This document shows positions 18,041 through 27,651 of a stretch of DNA of 64,000 nucleotides, in pieces. The notes under the pieces are model-generated. The model was not told the origin of the DNA, did no database searches, and saw only the letters and a list, made by a program, of their open reading frames with translations. Made by a program: the position numbers and the translations under genes. How positions within the stretch are numbered: position 1 is the first letter of the stretch; every line of letters starts with the position of its first letter. The stretch is from positions 2,294,001 to 2,358,000 of the forward strand of contig CBDDKN010000001.1 in NCBI GenBank assembly GCA_965230215.1, written 5' to 3'. This stretch comes from RFSX01 sp965230215 (GTDB lineage: Bacteria > Bacteroidota > Bacteroidia > Chitinophagales > Saprospiraceae).

Positions 18041-18708
18041 GTTTAATAAGAACTGTACAGTCCACAAAAGTATATTTGAACAAGGAAAGTGTTGCCGTTG
18101 GCACGCTATATCTATTTCATGTTTCCGCCATCATTGGCATAAGTCTGGGTTACTTCAATTGGTTTGCTCCAAAAACACCTTTGAACCTTATGGTAATGTT
18201 TGCCATTCTATGCTTCATGTTTCCCCTCACGAATACCAGGAATTCGTGGTTGGCAGCTATCTTTTTTATGACCGGAATGGTTGCAGAAGTGCTTGGAGTC
18301 CAATGGGGTCTCTTGTTTGGAGAGTACAGTTATGGTGACAACCTGGGATTCAAGATTGCAGGTGTACCATTACTAATCGGCATCAACTGGGCTTTATTGG
18401 TCTTCATAACAGGATCGATTTCCCAATACTGGTTTGATAATAAGTTTCTGAGAATGCTATCTGGCGCATCGCTGATGGTTGGACTTGACTTCTTTATTGA
18501 ACAAGCTGCTCCTGGTCTGGATTTCTGGTTTTTTGAAGGAGGGATCGTTCCGGCCAGCAATTATATAGCCTGGTTCTTAATCTCGTTCGTTCTACACGGT
18601 ATCTTTGTTTTCAGCAATGCCAAAGGCAGTTACAGGGTATCCAAACATCTATATCTGGTACAGTTAATTTTCTTTGGGTATTTGTTTATTTCCCTAAGCT
18701 TACAATAG
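18037..18708 (+). CDS. cruF: CruF-type carotenoid 1,2-hydratase (membrane protein, DUF422)
   Basis: 223 residues with about six membrane segments. Family hallmarks include EVLGVQWGLLFGEYSYG at about residue 83-100, then PLLIGINWALLVF and GLDFFIEQAAPGLDFWFF. CruF/DUF422 proteins add water to the psi end of lycopene-like carotenes to give a 1-hydroxy group. The start overlaps the stop of crtD (ATGA), so the two are coupled and should act in sequence. The gene converges on a T9SS-cargo gene 10 bases downstream. Confidence 0.85.
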   Translation: MSLIRTVQSTKVYLNKESVAVGTLYLFHVSAIIGISLGYFNWFAPKTPLNLMVMFAILCFMFPLTNTRNSWLAAIFFMTGMVAEVLGVQWGLLFGEYSYGDNLGFKIAGVPLLIGINWALLVFITGSISQYWFDNKFLRMLSGASLMVGLDFFIEQAAPGLDFWFFEGGIVPASNYIAWFLISFVLHGIFVFSNAKGSYRVSKHLYLVQLIFFGYLFISLSLQ

Positions 18709-18718
18709 AATTTTAAAC

Positions 18719-20194
18719 TTATATTTTTATAAATCTATAATTGTAATGTCTACTATTTTTATCAACTACTTGTAAAATATATACTCCTGACTGAAATCCG
18801 TCTAGGTCTACTTTGTTTAATTTTTGAAGATTATCTACCTGAAAAACCCTTTCTCCATTCAAGCTAATAATCTGAACAAACAAAATATCTTGCATTTGTT
18901 CTAATTCAAAACTGATAGAGCTAAATGCTGGGTTTGGATAAATATTAACATCTTCTTTAACTATTGGTACTTCATTTTGACTTGTAATAATTTCTTCACA
19001 GGATAAAGAAGATATACATCCAGTTGAATCAAGACTTGCAAAGTATATATCACGTCTGTTTATGGATGAGGAATCAATTACAAAGCCTGAGATAGCAATA
19101 TTATTATCATCTACCTCAATCACATTATTTATAGCTGAATAAAAAGTACTAAATCCTGAAATAGGATATTTATTCATCCACTTTATCAAACCAAAACTAT
19201 CAATTCGTGACAAAAACCCTCTGGTTCCATTGCTAGTACTAAATTGCCCACAAACCAAAAAATCACCATTAGTGCAATTAGCATAGTCAACAATCTTATA
19301 CTCTGTTATGTGATCTTCAATATTAGGTAAATTAAGATTCCATATTATCTCAAGTGTAGTGTAATCCACTCTAATCAGTTTTCTTGAATCAAGTCCAAAG
19401 TCGCCTCGAACTGAAAACAAATAGTCTCCTGATTTTAGAATATGTAAATTAGGTAGCGCTCGATCTATGTCATTTGGAGTATAATCGTATACTCTCAATA
19501 AATTAAATAATGTATCTAATTCAACTATTTCATAAGCATCAAAAATTGTATCATCATTATTGTATTTATTAAGAAAAACCAGATTACCACTTTTATTAAA
19601 TTGTAAATCGTCACAATGATTTTCAAACTGACTTTTTTTAATCAGAAACGAATCTAATATGGTATCAGTGGATTTATTCCATTTAATAATGTAGCCAAAA
19701 ATCTGATTAGAACTTTTATACTTACCATCACCAAATGTTAAATACCCATTCCCCGATTTTAATATGCCTTCAACAAATATATTTTCATAGCCCTCATTTA
19801 CTTGAACACGTTGAAGATTATCGGAACAGTCAACTAAAGCTGGTTTTATAAATGAGGTATAATTGAAAAAGTTATCCAAAAGAGTGTGTCCAACGATTAA
19901 TAGATTATTATCCGGCCCGCTAGAAATAACATTATCGTTTCCTACATGAAAAGTTGGAAAAAGACAATCATTATTTATATCACCTTGCTTTGACAATTCT
20001 ATTATGGAAGTACACTCCGTCTGATCCTGAGTACAAATATGATCGCATACCAATAGGAAGCCTTCATCAGTAGCTTGAAAAGATATAACCGCACTGCTAT
20101 TTGTGTATGCCAAACTATAACTCTTTTCAAAATAGTTCTGAGCTAATAGTTCTATGCTCAGTAAAATCAATATTGAAGTAATTAAAGTTTTCAT
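18719..20194 (-). CDS. Secreted protein with type IX secretion C-terminal sorting domain
   Basis: 491 residues: signal peptide (about 1-18, ending LLAQ), a central region of repeating beta-strands that look like a propeller (GYLTFGDGKYKS, GDYLFSVRGDFG, GDFLVCGQFSTS), and a C-terminal about 75-residue sorting domain beginning near VNIYPNPAFSSISFEL and ending YNYRFIKI. The C-terminal domain is typical type A T9SS cargo, so the protein should be exported across the outer membrane and anchored or released. No catalytic motif seen. Its base composition is a little more AT-rich than neighbours. Confidence 0.85.
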   Translation of the reverse strand: MKTLITSILILLSIELLAQNYFEKSYSLAYTNSSAVISFQATDEGFLLVCDHICTQDQTECTSIIELSKQGDINNDCLFPTFHVGNDNVISSGPDNNLLIVGHTLLDNFFNYTSFIKPALVDCSDNLQRVQVNEGYENIFVEGILKSGNGYLTFGDGKYKSSNQIFGYIIKWNKSTDTILDSFLIKKSQFENHCDDLQFNKSGNLVFLNKYNNDDTIFDAYEIVELDTLFNLLRVYDYTPNDIDRALPNLHILKSGDYLFSVRGDFGLDSRKLIRVDYTTLEIIWNLNLPNIEDHITEYKIVDYANCTNGDFLVCGQFSTSNGTRGFLSRIDSFGLIKWMNKYPISGFSTFYSAINNVIEVDDNNIAISGFVIDSSSINRRDIYFASLDSTGCISSLSCEEIITSQNEVPIVKEDVNIYPNPAFSSISFELEQMQDILFVQIISLNGERVFQVDNLQKLNKVDLDGFQSGVYILQVVDKNSRHYNYRFIKI

Positions 20195-20204
20195 TATGAA
20201 GTAA

Positions 20205-20230
20205 GGTGGCTAGTTAAATAACTAGCCACC
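20205..20230. repeat. Perfect 26-base palindrome upstream of the T9SS cargo gene
   Basis: GGTGGCTAGTTA, AA, TAACTAGCCACC: a 12-base perfect inverted repeat with a 2-base centre, 10 bases before the ATG at 20194 (minus). It could be an operator or a 5'-UTR hairpin covering the ribosome site. The rest of the 336-base gap up to 20530 shows no gene or other clear structure to me. Confidence 0.7.
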
Positions 20231-20530
20231 AGCGTTTAATATTCTATTTTTATAAGTGAAAATTAATCTCAAATAGCTATTCGGGATGTTGCCAATTACT
20301 TCTCAAGATCAAACTATCAAGGAAAGTCCTGACATTGGAAAAACAAATTCTATAAACAGATATCAAGTACAATCCCACATCCCAGAATATCAAAGAGAAT
20401 TCCTCCAATCAGTCCATGACATTTTGAAACATTTATTGCCTTAGATGTCCTTTGTTTACTGATTATTGAGGCTTTTTTATATATTTTTGTAAGCCATTGA
20501 TTATAACATCAATGCAACTACAAATTTGAT

Positions 20531-20869
20531 TTGATACAAAATCAAACATACCGCAAAATTACCGCCTCTATCCTGGTGGTCCTGGTGTCTCAGATTTTCA
20601 TCTTACAAGGCGCTCACCACATATTTGGTCACCATCATGATGAACCTTGTACGTCTGATGGCGTGCATTTTCATGCGGAGGGCCACGGCCATTTTTCTTG
20701 TGATTATTGCTTGTTCCAATTCGCCCCAAGTGAAGTTTGCGAACATGAGCTAAACTTAAAATATACTGAGCCGGTCATACCGGAACTTCATGATAATTAT
20801 CATGATGCATCCATTAGTATTAGTTACCTCCAAACCTATCTGCGAGGTCCCCCAAGTAGACTTTCCTAG
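20531..20869 (+). CDS. Small exported His/Cys-rich protein, putative metal-binding
   Basis: 112 residues from a TTG start (no in-frame ATG nearby). A hydrophobic N-terminus (ITASILVVLVSQIFIL) is followed by a cluster of metal ligands: HHIFGHHHDEPC, HFHAEGHGHFSCDYC. No enzymatic motif. It is not a family I can name with confidence; small His-rich proteins of this kind are often found beside zinc or copper transport genes. Together with the lipoprotein downstream and the convergent TonB receptor it probably forms the outer part of a metal-acquisition locus. The metal cannot be decided from the sequence. Confidence 0.65.
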   Translation: MIQNQTYRKITASILVVLVSQIFILQGAHHIFGHHHDEPCTSDGVHFHAEGHGHFSCDYCLFQFAPSEVCEHELNLKYTEPVIPELHDNYHDASISISYLQTYLRGPPSRLS

Positions 20870-21028
20870 GCAATCTTACTTGCTATAAAATCATAATTCA
20901 AAACACTGTTCAATCCTGCTGAATCTATAGATTCACTCGATTGTATACAGCTATAATCTTAAACCCATTATATAATATCACTATTGAGTTCGAAATACTC
21001 TTTTAGTGGGTCTTGAAAAAATTTTAAC

Positions 21029-21445
21029 ATGAAAAACTTTAAATTTTATTACTTATTCGCATTCGTTCTATTAGGTTCATTTGTCGTTACAAGTTGTGGT
21101 GATGATGAGGATGTCGAGATGAATACAATCACTATCAATTTTGAAGAACCAATGGATGGTGAAAGCATTGCTATGGCTGATTGTGGTGACGTCCACATTC
21201 ATATTGACATCGTAGCTTCTGATGAAAACCATGAGGTTGAAATCGTTCTTCACCCAGAAGGTGATCTGGATACTAAAATCATTGAGTATGATGAGCATGA
21301 CCATGATCAGACAATCACTTTCGAGCAAGATGTAGACTTATGCAGCTTTCCGGCTGGAACCTGTTTCCACCTTGAGGTAGAAGCATGTGTAGATCACGAT
21401 TGCGAAGTGAAAGAAAGAGCGGATGTAGAATTCTGCTTACAGTAG
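21029..21445 (+). CDS. Putative metal-binding lipoprotein, His/Asp/Cys-rich
   Basis: 138 residues with a lipoprotein signal (lipobox VVTSC, Cys23) followed by an acidic spacer (GDDEDVEM). The mature domain has an immunoglobulin-like strand pattern and many possible metal ligands: CGDVHIHIDIVASDENHE, YDEHDHDQT, and four further cysteines near the C-terminus (CSFPAGTC, CVDHDCE). Located between the His-rich small protein and the TonB-dependent receptor, it may capture or deliver metal at the outer membrane. Family not recognised; function is inference. Confidence 0.65.
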   Translation: MKNFKFYYLFAFVLLGSFVVTSCGDDEDVEMNTITINFEEPMDGESIAMADCGDVHIHIDIVASDENHEVEIVLHPEGDLDTKIIEYDEHDHDQTITFEQDVDLCSFPAGTCFHLEVEACVDHDCEVKERADVEFCLQ

Positions 21446-21457
21446 TTGAATTTTTTC

Positions 21458-21497
21458 AAAGGTTTATATGGCTTATATTAAGTCATATAAACCTTTT
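21458..21497. terminator. Bidirectional intrinsic terminator between convergent metal-locus genes
   Basis: AAAGGTTTATATG and CATATAAACCTTT pair perfectly, extended inward by CTT/AAG, with a U-run on both strands. It overlaps the last codons of neither gene and separates the lipoprotein (plus) from the TonB receptor (minus). Confidence 0.8.
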
Positions 21498-23870
21498 CTA
21501 TAAACTTCCACTAAAAGGGACTTTGACAGTAAAGACCAAATTCCTTCCCTGTTCCGGAACATTGATCAAACGATAACGACTTAAATGCGCCAGATATCTA
21601 GTGTTTAGCAGATTCTGTACCTGGCAATTGATCTGGAGTTCCTGGCCTCCCAAATTTAGTTTCGACCCGATTCCAATTCCCAACAATTGGTAAGCAGGTG
21701 TCGCCTGCTCAGACCGATCAATCCTCAGATTGCCACTTGCCGCAAAATGATACTGGTGAGATAATTCTATATAAAAATCTTGTAATCTCTCATTTGAAAC
21801 CGGTGCATAGCGCAAATCAGTCTTTACAGCTGGTTGCGGTGTAAATGGAAGGGCCAGGCGTGTGTTGGGATTATAGCTTTGTACAAAATCAATAGCCTGA
21901 TCCACAAATAAACCACTTATAAATTCCCATGACCATTGTAGTTCAAAGCCGGTATAGATAGCGTCATCCTGCCGGTATCTAAATATCTGACCTGCCTCAG
22001 GTAAGGGAGAAAATCTTGCTGGAAATGTTGGTCCCAGATAGATATAGTTATCAAAATAATTAAAATAAACGGCCAGACTTCCAGTGAAAGTCTTGTAATT
22101 CCAATCTGCACTTAAGTCCAATTGGTATCCATGTTCAGACTTCAAATCTGGCGTGCCCACTTCATGCCTGAATGTTCCATGGTGGATACCATTGGAAACG
22201 GTCTCTGCGGGATAAGGCACTCTGAAACTCTTACCGATATTGGCCTTAAATACCCAGATGCCGTCGGGCATAGTGATATTGGTACCTATGGAAGATGACC
22301 AGTTAAAAAACATGTCATCTGTTGCCGGAGATATTAATGAATCAATAATTGTTTCATTACTATCCCAGATAAACTGACGGAAAAACTCTGTGTCATTGTG
22401 ACCAATATCCAATCGCATACCACCATTCATCAACCAGTTATGATTGATTTCTCTTTCAGAGATTAGGAATATGCCTCCTCTAAAGGTTTTGAAGTTTGGC
22501 AATAGGTATTCAAATCCACCTCGTTGATTATCTTGCCATTGAACGTTAAGCCCATAGATGTTCTTCCAATCCTCTTGAAATCGATGCTCATAATGAGATG
22601 CTATGCTAAAAGTCCTCAAGTCCAATTCAATTGCCAGTTTGTCATTAGGATCTTCGAGTTGGGACAAGGGTATACTATGGAATTCAGGTTCAGAAAATTC
22701 CTGACGCAGGTTTCTTTGATAGCCAATATCAAATGTCAAGTGATCAGATCCAAAGTAAAAAGTTTGATTTAAAGAGACCCTGTAATGGTCTACTTCCTGC
22801 CTCGGCACGTCAATGTCCCGATCATTACCATCATCAGTAAGGGCGTAAGATCTGGGAATACCAACGGCTCCACTAAACAAACCTGCCTGCAGAGAATAGT
22901 GACTGAAAGATAATCTAGTTATACCCCAGGATCTGTTGATGCCTGCTGACAAACTCAGATTCGACTCATCACCTGCAGTGTTCTTAAGTCTTTCGTTAAG
23001 AATGGGCAACTCAAATCCGTTATAGGTGAATATATTATCAGGAACACGATAATCAGCAAAATCCTGTCTGGAATACCTGGCATTTAAAAACCAATCATCT
23101 ACATTGAAACCCAGATTGGCAGATGTGGCCCTGTGATAGTTGTTCGTCTTATATACGCCCAGTATACTTCCCTTGAAACTATTCTTAGGAATCATCTTGT
23201 CTGGCATGATATTGATAACGCCACCCAGACCATCCGATCCGTATTGAAGAGATCCAGGGCCCTTTATGATCTCTACACGCTCTACATCGAATTGATCTAT
23301 CTCTAATCCATGATCACTTCCCCACTGCTGGCTTTCCTGTTTTATCCCTTGATGATTCACGATGATACGATTCGCGGACAGGCCGCGTATCACAGGCTTT
23401 GCGATTCCCACACCTACATTGATAGAGCTAATACCAGGAAGCTTCTCTATGGATTTCGAAAAGTTGCCTTCCAGATTCTTAATGAAAAAATCTTCATGAA
23501 CATGCTCTGCCTGAAGTGTTTCCTCTTGCTTGGCATGTTCTTCTGTAACTTCAACAGTCTCAAGCACCGTATTCGATGGGCTTAAATAAATTTTGAGATC
23601 CTGTAATAGATCCTTTCCCTTATCAAGCAAAAGTGAATAATCATCATAGCCTATATATGAAAACTTAATCTGATAAGTATTCCTATCGGGGCTGTTCAGT
23701 ACGAATACCCCTTTACCATCAGTAATCGTCTGAATGCTGTCTGGAAGAAGTACAACATTTGCACCTGGCAACGCTTCCCTGTTTTCATCATAGACCACAC
23801 CACCAATTTGCCCAAAGGACAAAACAGATATGTGAATGAAAAAAAGAAGAAATGAATGCCTGATTAACAT
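21498..23870 (-). CDS. TonB-dependent outer-membrane receptor, probable metal (zinc) uptake
   Basis: 790 residues: signal peptide (about 1-20), a carboxypeptidase-D regulatory-like domain (about 22-105, GGVVYDENREALPGANVVL), a linker with His/Glu (HAKQEETLQAEHVHEDFF), a plug domain (about 125-235, with RGLSANRIIVNHQG and VERVEIIKGPGSLQYGSDGLGGVINI) and a 22-strand barrel to the C-terminus. The plug is of the siderophore/metal type, not SusC. The His-rich linker and the neighbouring His-rich ABC system and COG0523 GTPase point to zinc, like ZnuD, although copper or other metals are possible. It lies 114 bases downstream of the DUF3299 gene on the same strand and could be the operon's last gene. 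Confidence 0.85.
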   Translation of the reverse strand: MLIRHSFLLFFIHISVLSFGQIGGVVYDENREALPGANVVLLPDSIQTITDGKGVFVLNSPDRNTYQIKFSYIGYDDYSLLLDKGKDLLQDLKIYLSPSNTVLETVEVTEEHAKQEETLQAEHVHEDFFIKNLEGNFSKSIEKLPGISSINVGVGIAKPVIRGLSANRIIVNHQGIKQESQQWGSDHGLEIDQFDVERVEIIKGPGSLQYGSDGLGGVINIMPDKMIPKNSFKGSILGVYKTNNYHRATSANLGFNVDDWFLNARYSRQDFADYRVPDNIFTYNGFELPILNERLKNTAGDESNLSLSAGINRSWGITRLSFSHYSLQAGLFSGAVGIPRSYALTDDGNDRDIDVPRQEVDHYRVSLNQTFYFGSDHLTFDIGYQRNLRQEFSEPEFHSIPLSQLEDPNDKLAIELDLRTFSIASHYEHRFQEDWKNIYGLNVQWQDNQRGGFEYLLPNFKTFRGGIFLISEREINHNWLMNGGMRLDIGHNDTEFFRQFIWDSNETIIDSLISPATDDMFFNWSSSIGTNITMPDGIWVFKANIGKSFRVPYPAETVSNGIHHGTFRHEVGTPDLKSEHGYQLDLSADWNYKTFTGSLAVYFNYFDNYIYLGPTFPARFSPLPEAGQIFRYRQDDAIYTGFELQWSWEFISGLFVDQAIDFVQSYNPNTRLALPFTPQPAVKTDLRYAPVSNERLQDFYIELSHQYHFAASGNLRIDRSEQATPAYQLLGIGIGSKLNLGGQELQINCQVQNLLNTRYLAHLSRYRLINVPEQGRNLVFTVKVPFSGSL

Positions 23871-23984
23871 GTGATAAAGGTACTGTATTTGGACGCTTAT
23901 GAGTAAATGAAAAGGTTTAACTGGAATGACATTTAATGTAGATAAGCCTACTGGTCGAAATGGTTTTTTAGGAATCAGAAAGGC

Positions 23985-24668
23985 CTATAACTCCGTTGCT
24001 TCCTCAAGTATGTAATAGAATTCATTGGGGTTATCATGATTCAAACGCAACATGCCTTTGAACTTCTTAAAGTCATCAATTTTATATCTCTTATTTTGAT
24101 TTTTCATGTACATACTGATTATCGAAGCCGGGCTTGCTTTACCACAAAAAAAGCAAGCTGCGAAAGGATAATGAGACAGTGAAAGCAATCCTTCTTCTTC
24201 GAATGGGATTACGAATCCTTCTATAATTACTTCCTTACCATCAAGTGCCTTTACCGCTTCAGGAAATTCAGGTGCGTAAATATCCATCTCCAGTTCTGCA
24301 AAGTACTTAAGCTTGTATTCAATATTCATCAGAACCTCCCAATCAACTACAATGGGTTCTTTTGAATTTAAAATATTTGCGAGATCTGTCTTTTTTGATT
24401 TTGACAGGAGGTGTGAGGAATCCTCTACAGCTACCCATTCGAATATCTCATCATCCCACTGGTAAATTGTATCACTGACATAATAATCAGAAGGCATGGT
24501 CACCTTAGGCTGTTGTTCAAATAATGCATCAGCATCAATGCGTTCTGATTCTCCCTCGCTTTTATTTTGCCCAAGACCAACATGATTACATAACCTCTGT
24601 TGTGTGCTTGTAAATATTAAGAGAAATGCGGTAACAGTTATTTTTATTTTACTATTCACGGTGATCAA
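23985..24668 (-). CDS. DUF3299 exported protein of the metal-uptake operon
   Basis: 227 residues, TTG (or GTG two to three codons later) start that overlaps the stop of the permease gene by 4 bases. A hydrophobic N-terminus (KITVTAFLLIFTS) indicates export. The C-terminal half carries the DUF3299 pattern: GKEVIIEGFVIPFE, then FAACFFCGKASPASII with two conserved cysteines, then FKGMLRLN. In gammaproteobacterial zinc-regulated (Zrg-type) loci a DUF3299 protein accompanies an FtsX-like permease and an ABC ATPase, the same set seen here. Molecular role unknown; a periplasmic partner of the ABC complex is likely. Confidence 0.75.
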   Translation of the reverse strand: MITVNSKIKITVTAFLLIFTSTQQRLCNHVGLGQNKSEGESERIDADALFEQQPKVTMPSDYYVSDTIYQWDDEIFEWVAVEDSSHLLSKSKKTDLANILNSKEPIVVDWEVLMNIEYKLKYFAELEMDIYAPEFPEAVKALDGKEVIIEGFVIPFEEEGLLSLSHYPFAACFFCGKASPASIISMYMKNQNKRYKIDDFKKFKGMLRLNHDNPNEFYYILEEATEL

Positions 24669-25945
24669 CTTTCAGATAAGATTTCAGATACATCAATTCG
24701 CATAGCCTGCCATGCTGGCAATAAGGCAGATATAATTCCAACAAATAATGTCATAAGCAATACCATTTCTTCTCCTGGTACCCAGCTGGCAGCAAATTCA
24801 AGATTGAAGTCGCTTTCTGCTTGCTTATTGACAAAGTAAATTCCGATTCTGCTTAAAAGCCACCCTAAAATATATCCAATAATTGCCAAAAGCAATCCTT
24901 CAAACAGCAAGAGGCCAAAAAGATGTATCGGACGATATCCAGTAGACCTCATCAAAGCCATCTCATGCTTACGGTCTCTAAGTCTGTTAAACAAAACAAA
25001 AAACACGCTGAACCCAGCCATTAGCATAATACCACCTGCTATCATCTTAAGGGTGGTGGCGCCAACGCCCAACATATAAAATAATCTGTTTATTTCCAGA
25101 GTAGGCAAAACAGCTTGCATATTGGTTTGGTCATTGATTATCCGCGGCATATTCAGAACAGACATCTTCGTTTTATACTGTAATAACAAAGCTGTGATTT
25201 CCATACTATCCGCGGTGATAACATGTTTGGAATGATCGTGGTCATGGTCGTGATCATGATCGTGATCGTGGTGATTATGATCAAAGTCCAACTCTAATGC
25301 ATGAATAGAATCTATTGCTGAGCCGTGTTCATGCTCATCATGTACTTGCCAAACACTTTCCACATTGCAAAGGACTAATCGATCCAAAACAGTATTGGTA
25401 CTTTTAAGAATACCAACTACTTTATAGGGGTGGTTTTCATGAACATGTCCTCCTGATACATCACCATGTGTACCAAAAAATACATCGCCTAGTTTAAGTC
25501 CTGTCTTTTCCGCCACAACAGCACCCACTGCAGCCTCCATGGTATTGGAAAACATTTCCCCTTCTGCCAGCTCACCTTCATATTTAGCAATGTAATCTTC
25601 TGTTGTTCCTAATATGCGATATCCTCTGTAAGAGTCGCCGTAGGCTAAAGGGATGGCTTCTTTTACCATCGGACTTCTCATTAACTTCTTGGCTTCAGCC
25701 AAATTAATATTGCCCGTCGGTGCATCCAGATGATATATCGCAGACAGAACAAGTTGTAGTGGACTTCCTTTTGCTCCTACCACCAGATCTATATCCTGTA
25801 GGTCGCGTTCAAACTTCTGCTCAAGTTGATTCTGCATGAGCAGCAATAATGAAATAATACCCACACCGAAGAGCAGTAGGCAAATACACAAAGCCGTATT
25901 CAGCGGCTTATATGTAATATTTTTCCATGCTATTTTACCTAACAT
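24665..25945 (-). CDS. FtsX/MacB-type ABC permease with a periplasmic His-Asp run
   Basis: 426 residues. One N-terminal membrane segment (about 17-37), a large periplasmic domain (about 40-275) and three C-terminal segments (about 290-420) give the MacB/FtsX topology. Within the periplasmic domain (about residues 195-245) there is a run of alternating His and Asp (HDHDHDHDHDHDH) preceded by EHEHG, which is expected to bind zinc or a similar metal. The protein is encoded 11 bases after the ATPase gene and overlaps the DUF3299 gene, so the three form an ABC complex. In Zrg-type systems this permease is linked to zinc; whether it imports metal or mobilises lipoproteins is unsettled. Confidence 0.82.
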   Translation of the reverse strand: MLGKIAWKNITYKPLNTALCICLLLFGVGIISLLLLMQNQLEQKFERDLQDIDLVVGAKGSPLQLVLSAIYHLDAPTGNINLAEAKKLMRSPMVKEAIPLAYGDSYRGYRILGTTEDYIAKYEGELAEGEMFSNTMEAAVGAVVAEKTGLKLGDVFFGTHGDVSGGHVHENHPYKVVGILKSTNTVLDRLVLCNVESVWQVHDEHEHGSAIDSIHALELDFDHNHHDHDHDHDHDHDHSKHVITADSMEITALLLQYKTKMSVLNMPRIINDQTNMQAVLPTLEINRLFYMLGVGATTLKMIAGGIMLMAGFSVFFVLFNRLRDRKHEMALMRSTGYRPIHLFGLLLFEGLLLAIIGYILGWLLSRIGIYFVNKQAESDFNLEFAASWVPGEEMVLLMTLFVGIISALLPAWQAMRIDVSEILSES

Positions 25946-25956
25946 ATCTTCTCAAA

Positions 25957-26586
25957 TTAAATGGTAAGGGAATTCAACTCAATACAATTGCTAATCTCTG
26001 AACGCAAGCGATCGTCATGCGTAACAATGATCAATGCAGCATTATTGGCCTTGGCTTCTTCTTGCAAAAGTGCAATTACCTGTGCGCAATTTTTATTGTC
26101 AAGAGCGCTCGTAGGTTCATCCGCCAACAATAACTTGGGCGTAGTTATGACAGCTCTGGCAATAGTAGCTCTTTGTTGTTGTCCTACACTCAATTGATTC
26201 GGATATCTCGACATCAGGTCCTTGATGAGCAAGCGTTCGGAAATGGCTTCGGCTTTGCTTTTATCCGCTGAATATGGCGAAAGCATCAGATTATCTTTTA
26301 TAGAAAGAGACTCGATAAAATAAGATTGCTGAAATACGATACCAATATTCTGACCTCTGAATTGATCAAGTTGTGATGATGACATCTGAGCTATATCGTT
26401 TCCATCTATATTCACTTGACCGCTGCTTGGAGATCTTAAACCAGCAAGCAGATGCAATAAGGTTGTCTTCCCACATCCTGACTCGCCACATATTAAAAGT
26501 GATTCACCGGAATCAACCCGAATGTCTGGAAATATAATGGGCTTTGAACCAGGATATTGATATGATAAATCTTTGGTCTGAATCAT
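25957..26586 (-). CDS. ABC transporter ATP-binding protein, MacB/LolD type
   Basis: 209 residues with Walker A GESGCGKTTLLHLLAG, Q-loop (VFQQSYF), signature LSVGQQQRATIARA, Walker B LLLADEPTSALD and switch His (VTHDD). It is a short, soluble LolD/MacB-class ATPase and partners the FtsX-type permease immediately downstream. The start codon overlaps the stop of the COG0523 GTPase gene by 4 bases, tying it to the metal operon. Confidence 0.9.
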   Translation of the reverse strand: MIQTKDLSYQYPGSKPIIFPDIRVDSGESLLICGESGCGKTTLLHLLAGLRSPSSGQVNIDGNDIAQMSSSQLDQFRGQNIGIVFQQSYFIESLSIKDNLMLSPYSADKSKAEAISERLLIKDLMSRYPNQLSVGQQQRATIARAVITTPKLLLADEPTSALDNKNCAQVIALLQEEAKANNAALIIVTHDDRLRSEISNCIELNSLTI

Positions 26587-27632
26587 ATTACAGAGCTATC
26601 TTTTTCAGTGGTTTGGGTTTTTGCCAAGCAAGACTTAAGCATTTTCTCTATGCCTTCCCTTTGTAAATTTTTTCCAATAAATACCATAACGCTCTTAGCT
26701 CCAACTTCAGTACTTCTTGCTTCTTTAGCTTGAAAGTCCAATCTCTTCCCCACTGATTGCACAATGAATTGTTGCTGATCATCAGCCAGCCAAATCAATC
26801 CTTTCATTCTGTACAAATCTTTGGATTGGAAAGAAAGAAAAACAGATAAACGCAAGTGTAGTTTATGAAAATCAAAAGGCGTATCAAATACCAAAGAAAT
26901 ACTGTTCACATCTTTGGTATGTTCATGATGGTGATGGTGATGCGGTTTCTGAAACGGCAAACCATCATTTGTAATAACTTGATGATGGTCATGAGACGTA
27001 TCATGAAGAAGCTTTTCCAGTTTATCATTTCTTCGTTGATACTCAATTTTGGGATAACTATCCTTTGTCCCTCTGACTATGGTAGCAAGTGGATTAAGCT
27101 TGCGGAGGTACTCTTCGAGATAACTAATATAATCGTCGTTGACCAAGTCTATTTTGTTTAGTAATAATATATCACTGTATGTGACTTGGTTTATAGCTTC
27201 CTCCGTATCCTGAATTTGGTCTTCAATCAATTCAGCATCAACCATACAAATAATGGATGTCAGTGGAAAATGCTTCTTTATCATTGGATGTGCAATGAAG
27301 GGTTCTGCCAAGCCAGTAGGGTCAGCAACACCAGTAGCCTCGATTATAATTTCGTCAATTTCGTCTCTTCGCTCATATAACTCATTGATGATATCGTATA
27401 AATTATCGTTCAGTGTACAGCACAGACATCCGTTATTTAGCTCCACGATTGTATCTTCAGGACGAATAATCAATTCATTGTCTATCCCTTCTTGTCCAAA
27501 TTCATTTTCAATAACAGCATAACGAACGCCCTCATTAGACTTGAGCAAATGATTCAAATAAGTTGTTTTGCCTGCGCCTAGAAATCCACTTAATATGGTT
27601 ACAGGAATATTGAATTCTACATTTTCTCCCAT
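26583..27632 (-). CDS. COG0523 (CobW/P47K) GTPase metallochaperone with His-rich segment
   Basis: 349 residues. G1 loop SGFLGAGKTTYLNHL, the family-defining CXCC motif GCLCC, and the NKID guanine-specificity motif are all present. A His-rich insertion (KPHHHHHHEHTKD) lies before the C-terminal CobW_C domain (about 235-335). COG0523 proteins use GTP to deliver metal, most often zinc under starvation (ZagA, ZigA, YeiR classes). Second gene of the operon starting with the MerC-domain gene (19-base gap) and overlapping the ATPase gene by 4 bases. The shared palindromic operators upstream are consistent with Zur-type control. Confidence 0.9.
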   Translation of the reverse strand: MGENVEFNIPVTILSGFLGAGKTTYLNHLLKSNEGVRYAVIENEFGQEGIDNELIIRPEDTIVELNNGCLCCTLNDNLYDIINELYERRDEIDEIIIEATGVADPTGLAEPFIAHPMIKKHFPLTSIICMVDAELIEDQIQDTEEAINQVTYSDILLLNKIDLVNDDYISYLEEYLRKLNPLATIVRGTKDSYPKIEYQRRNDKLEKLLHDTSHDHHQVITNDGLPFQKPHHHHHHEHTKDVNSISLVFDTPFDFHKLHLRLSVFLSFQSKDLYRMKGLIWLADDQQQFIVQSVGKRLDFQAKEARSTEVGAKSVMVFIGKNLQREGIEKMLKSCLAKTQTTEKDSSVI

Positions 27633-27651
27633 GATTGCCTATATAATCAAA

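Noticed and set aside
26865..27161. Met-rich plus-strand frame opposite the COG0523 gene
   Set aside because: Antisense shadow of the His-codon run; no independent evidence.
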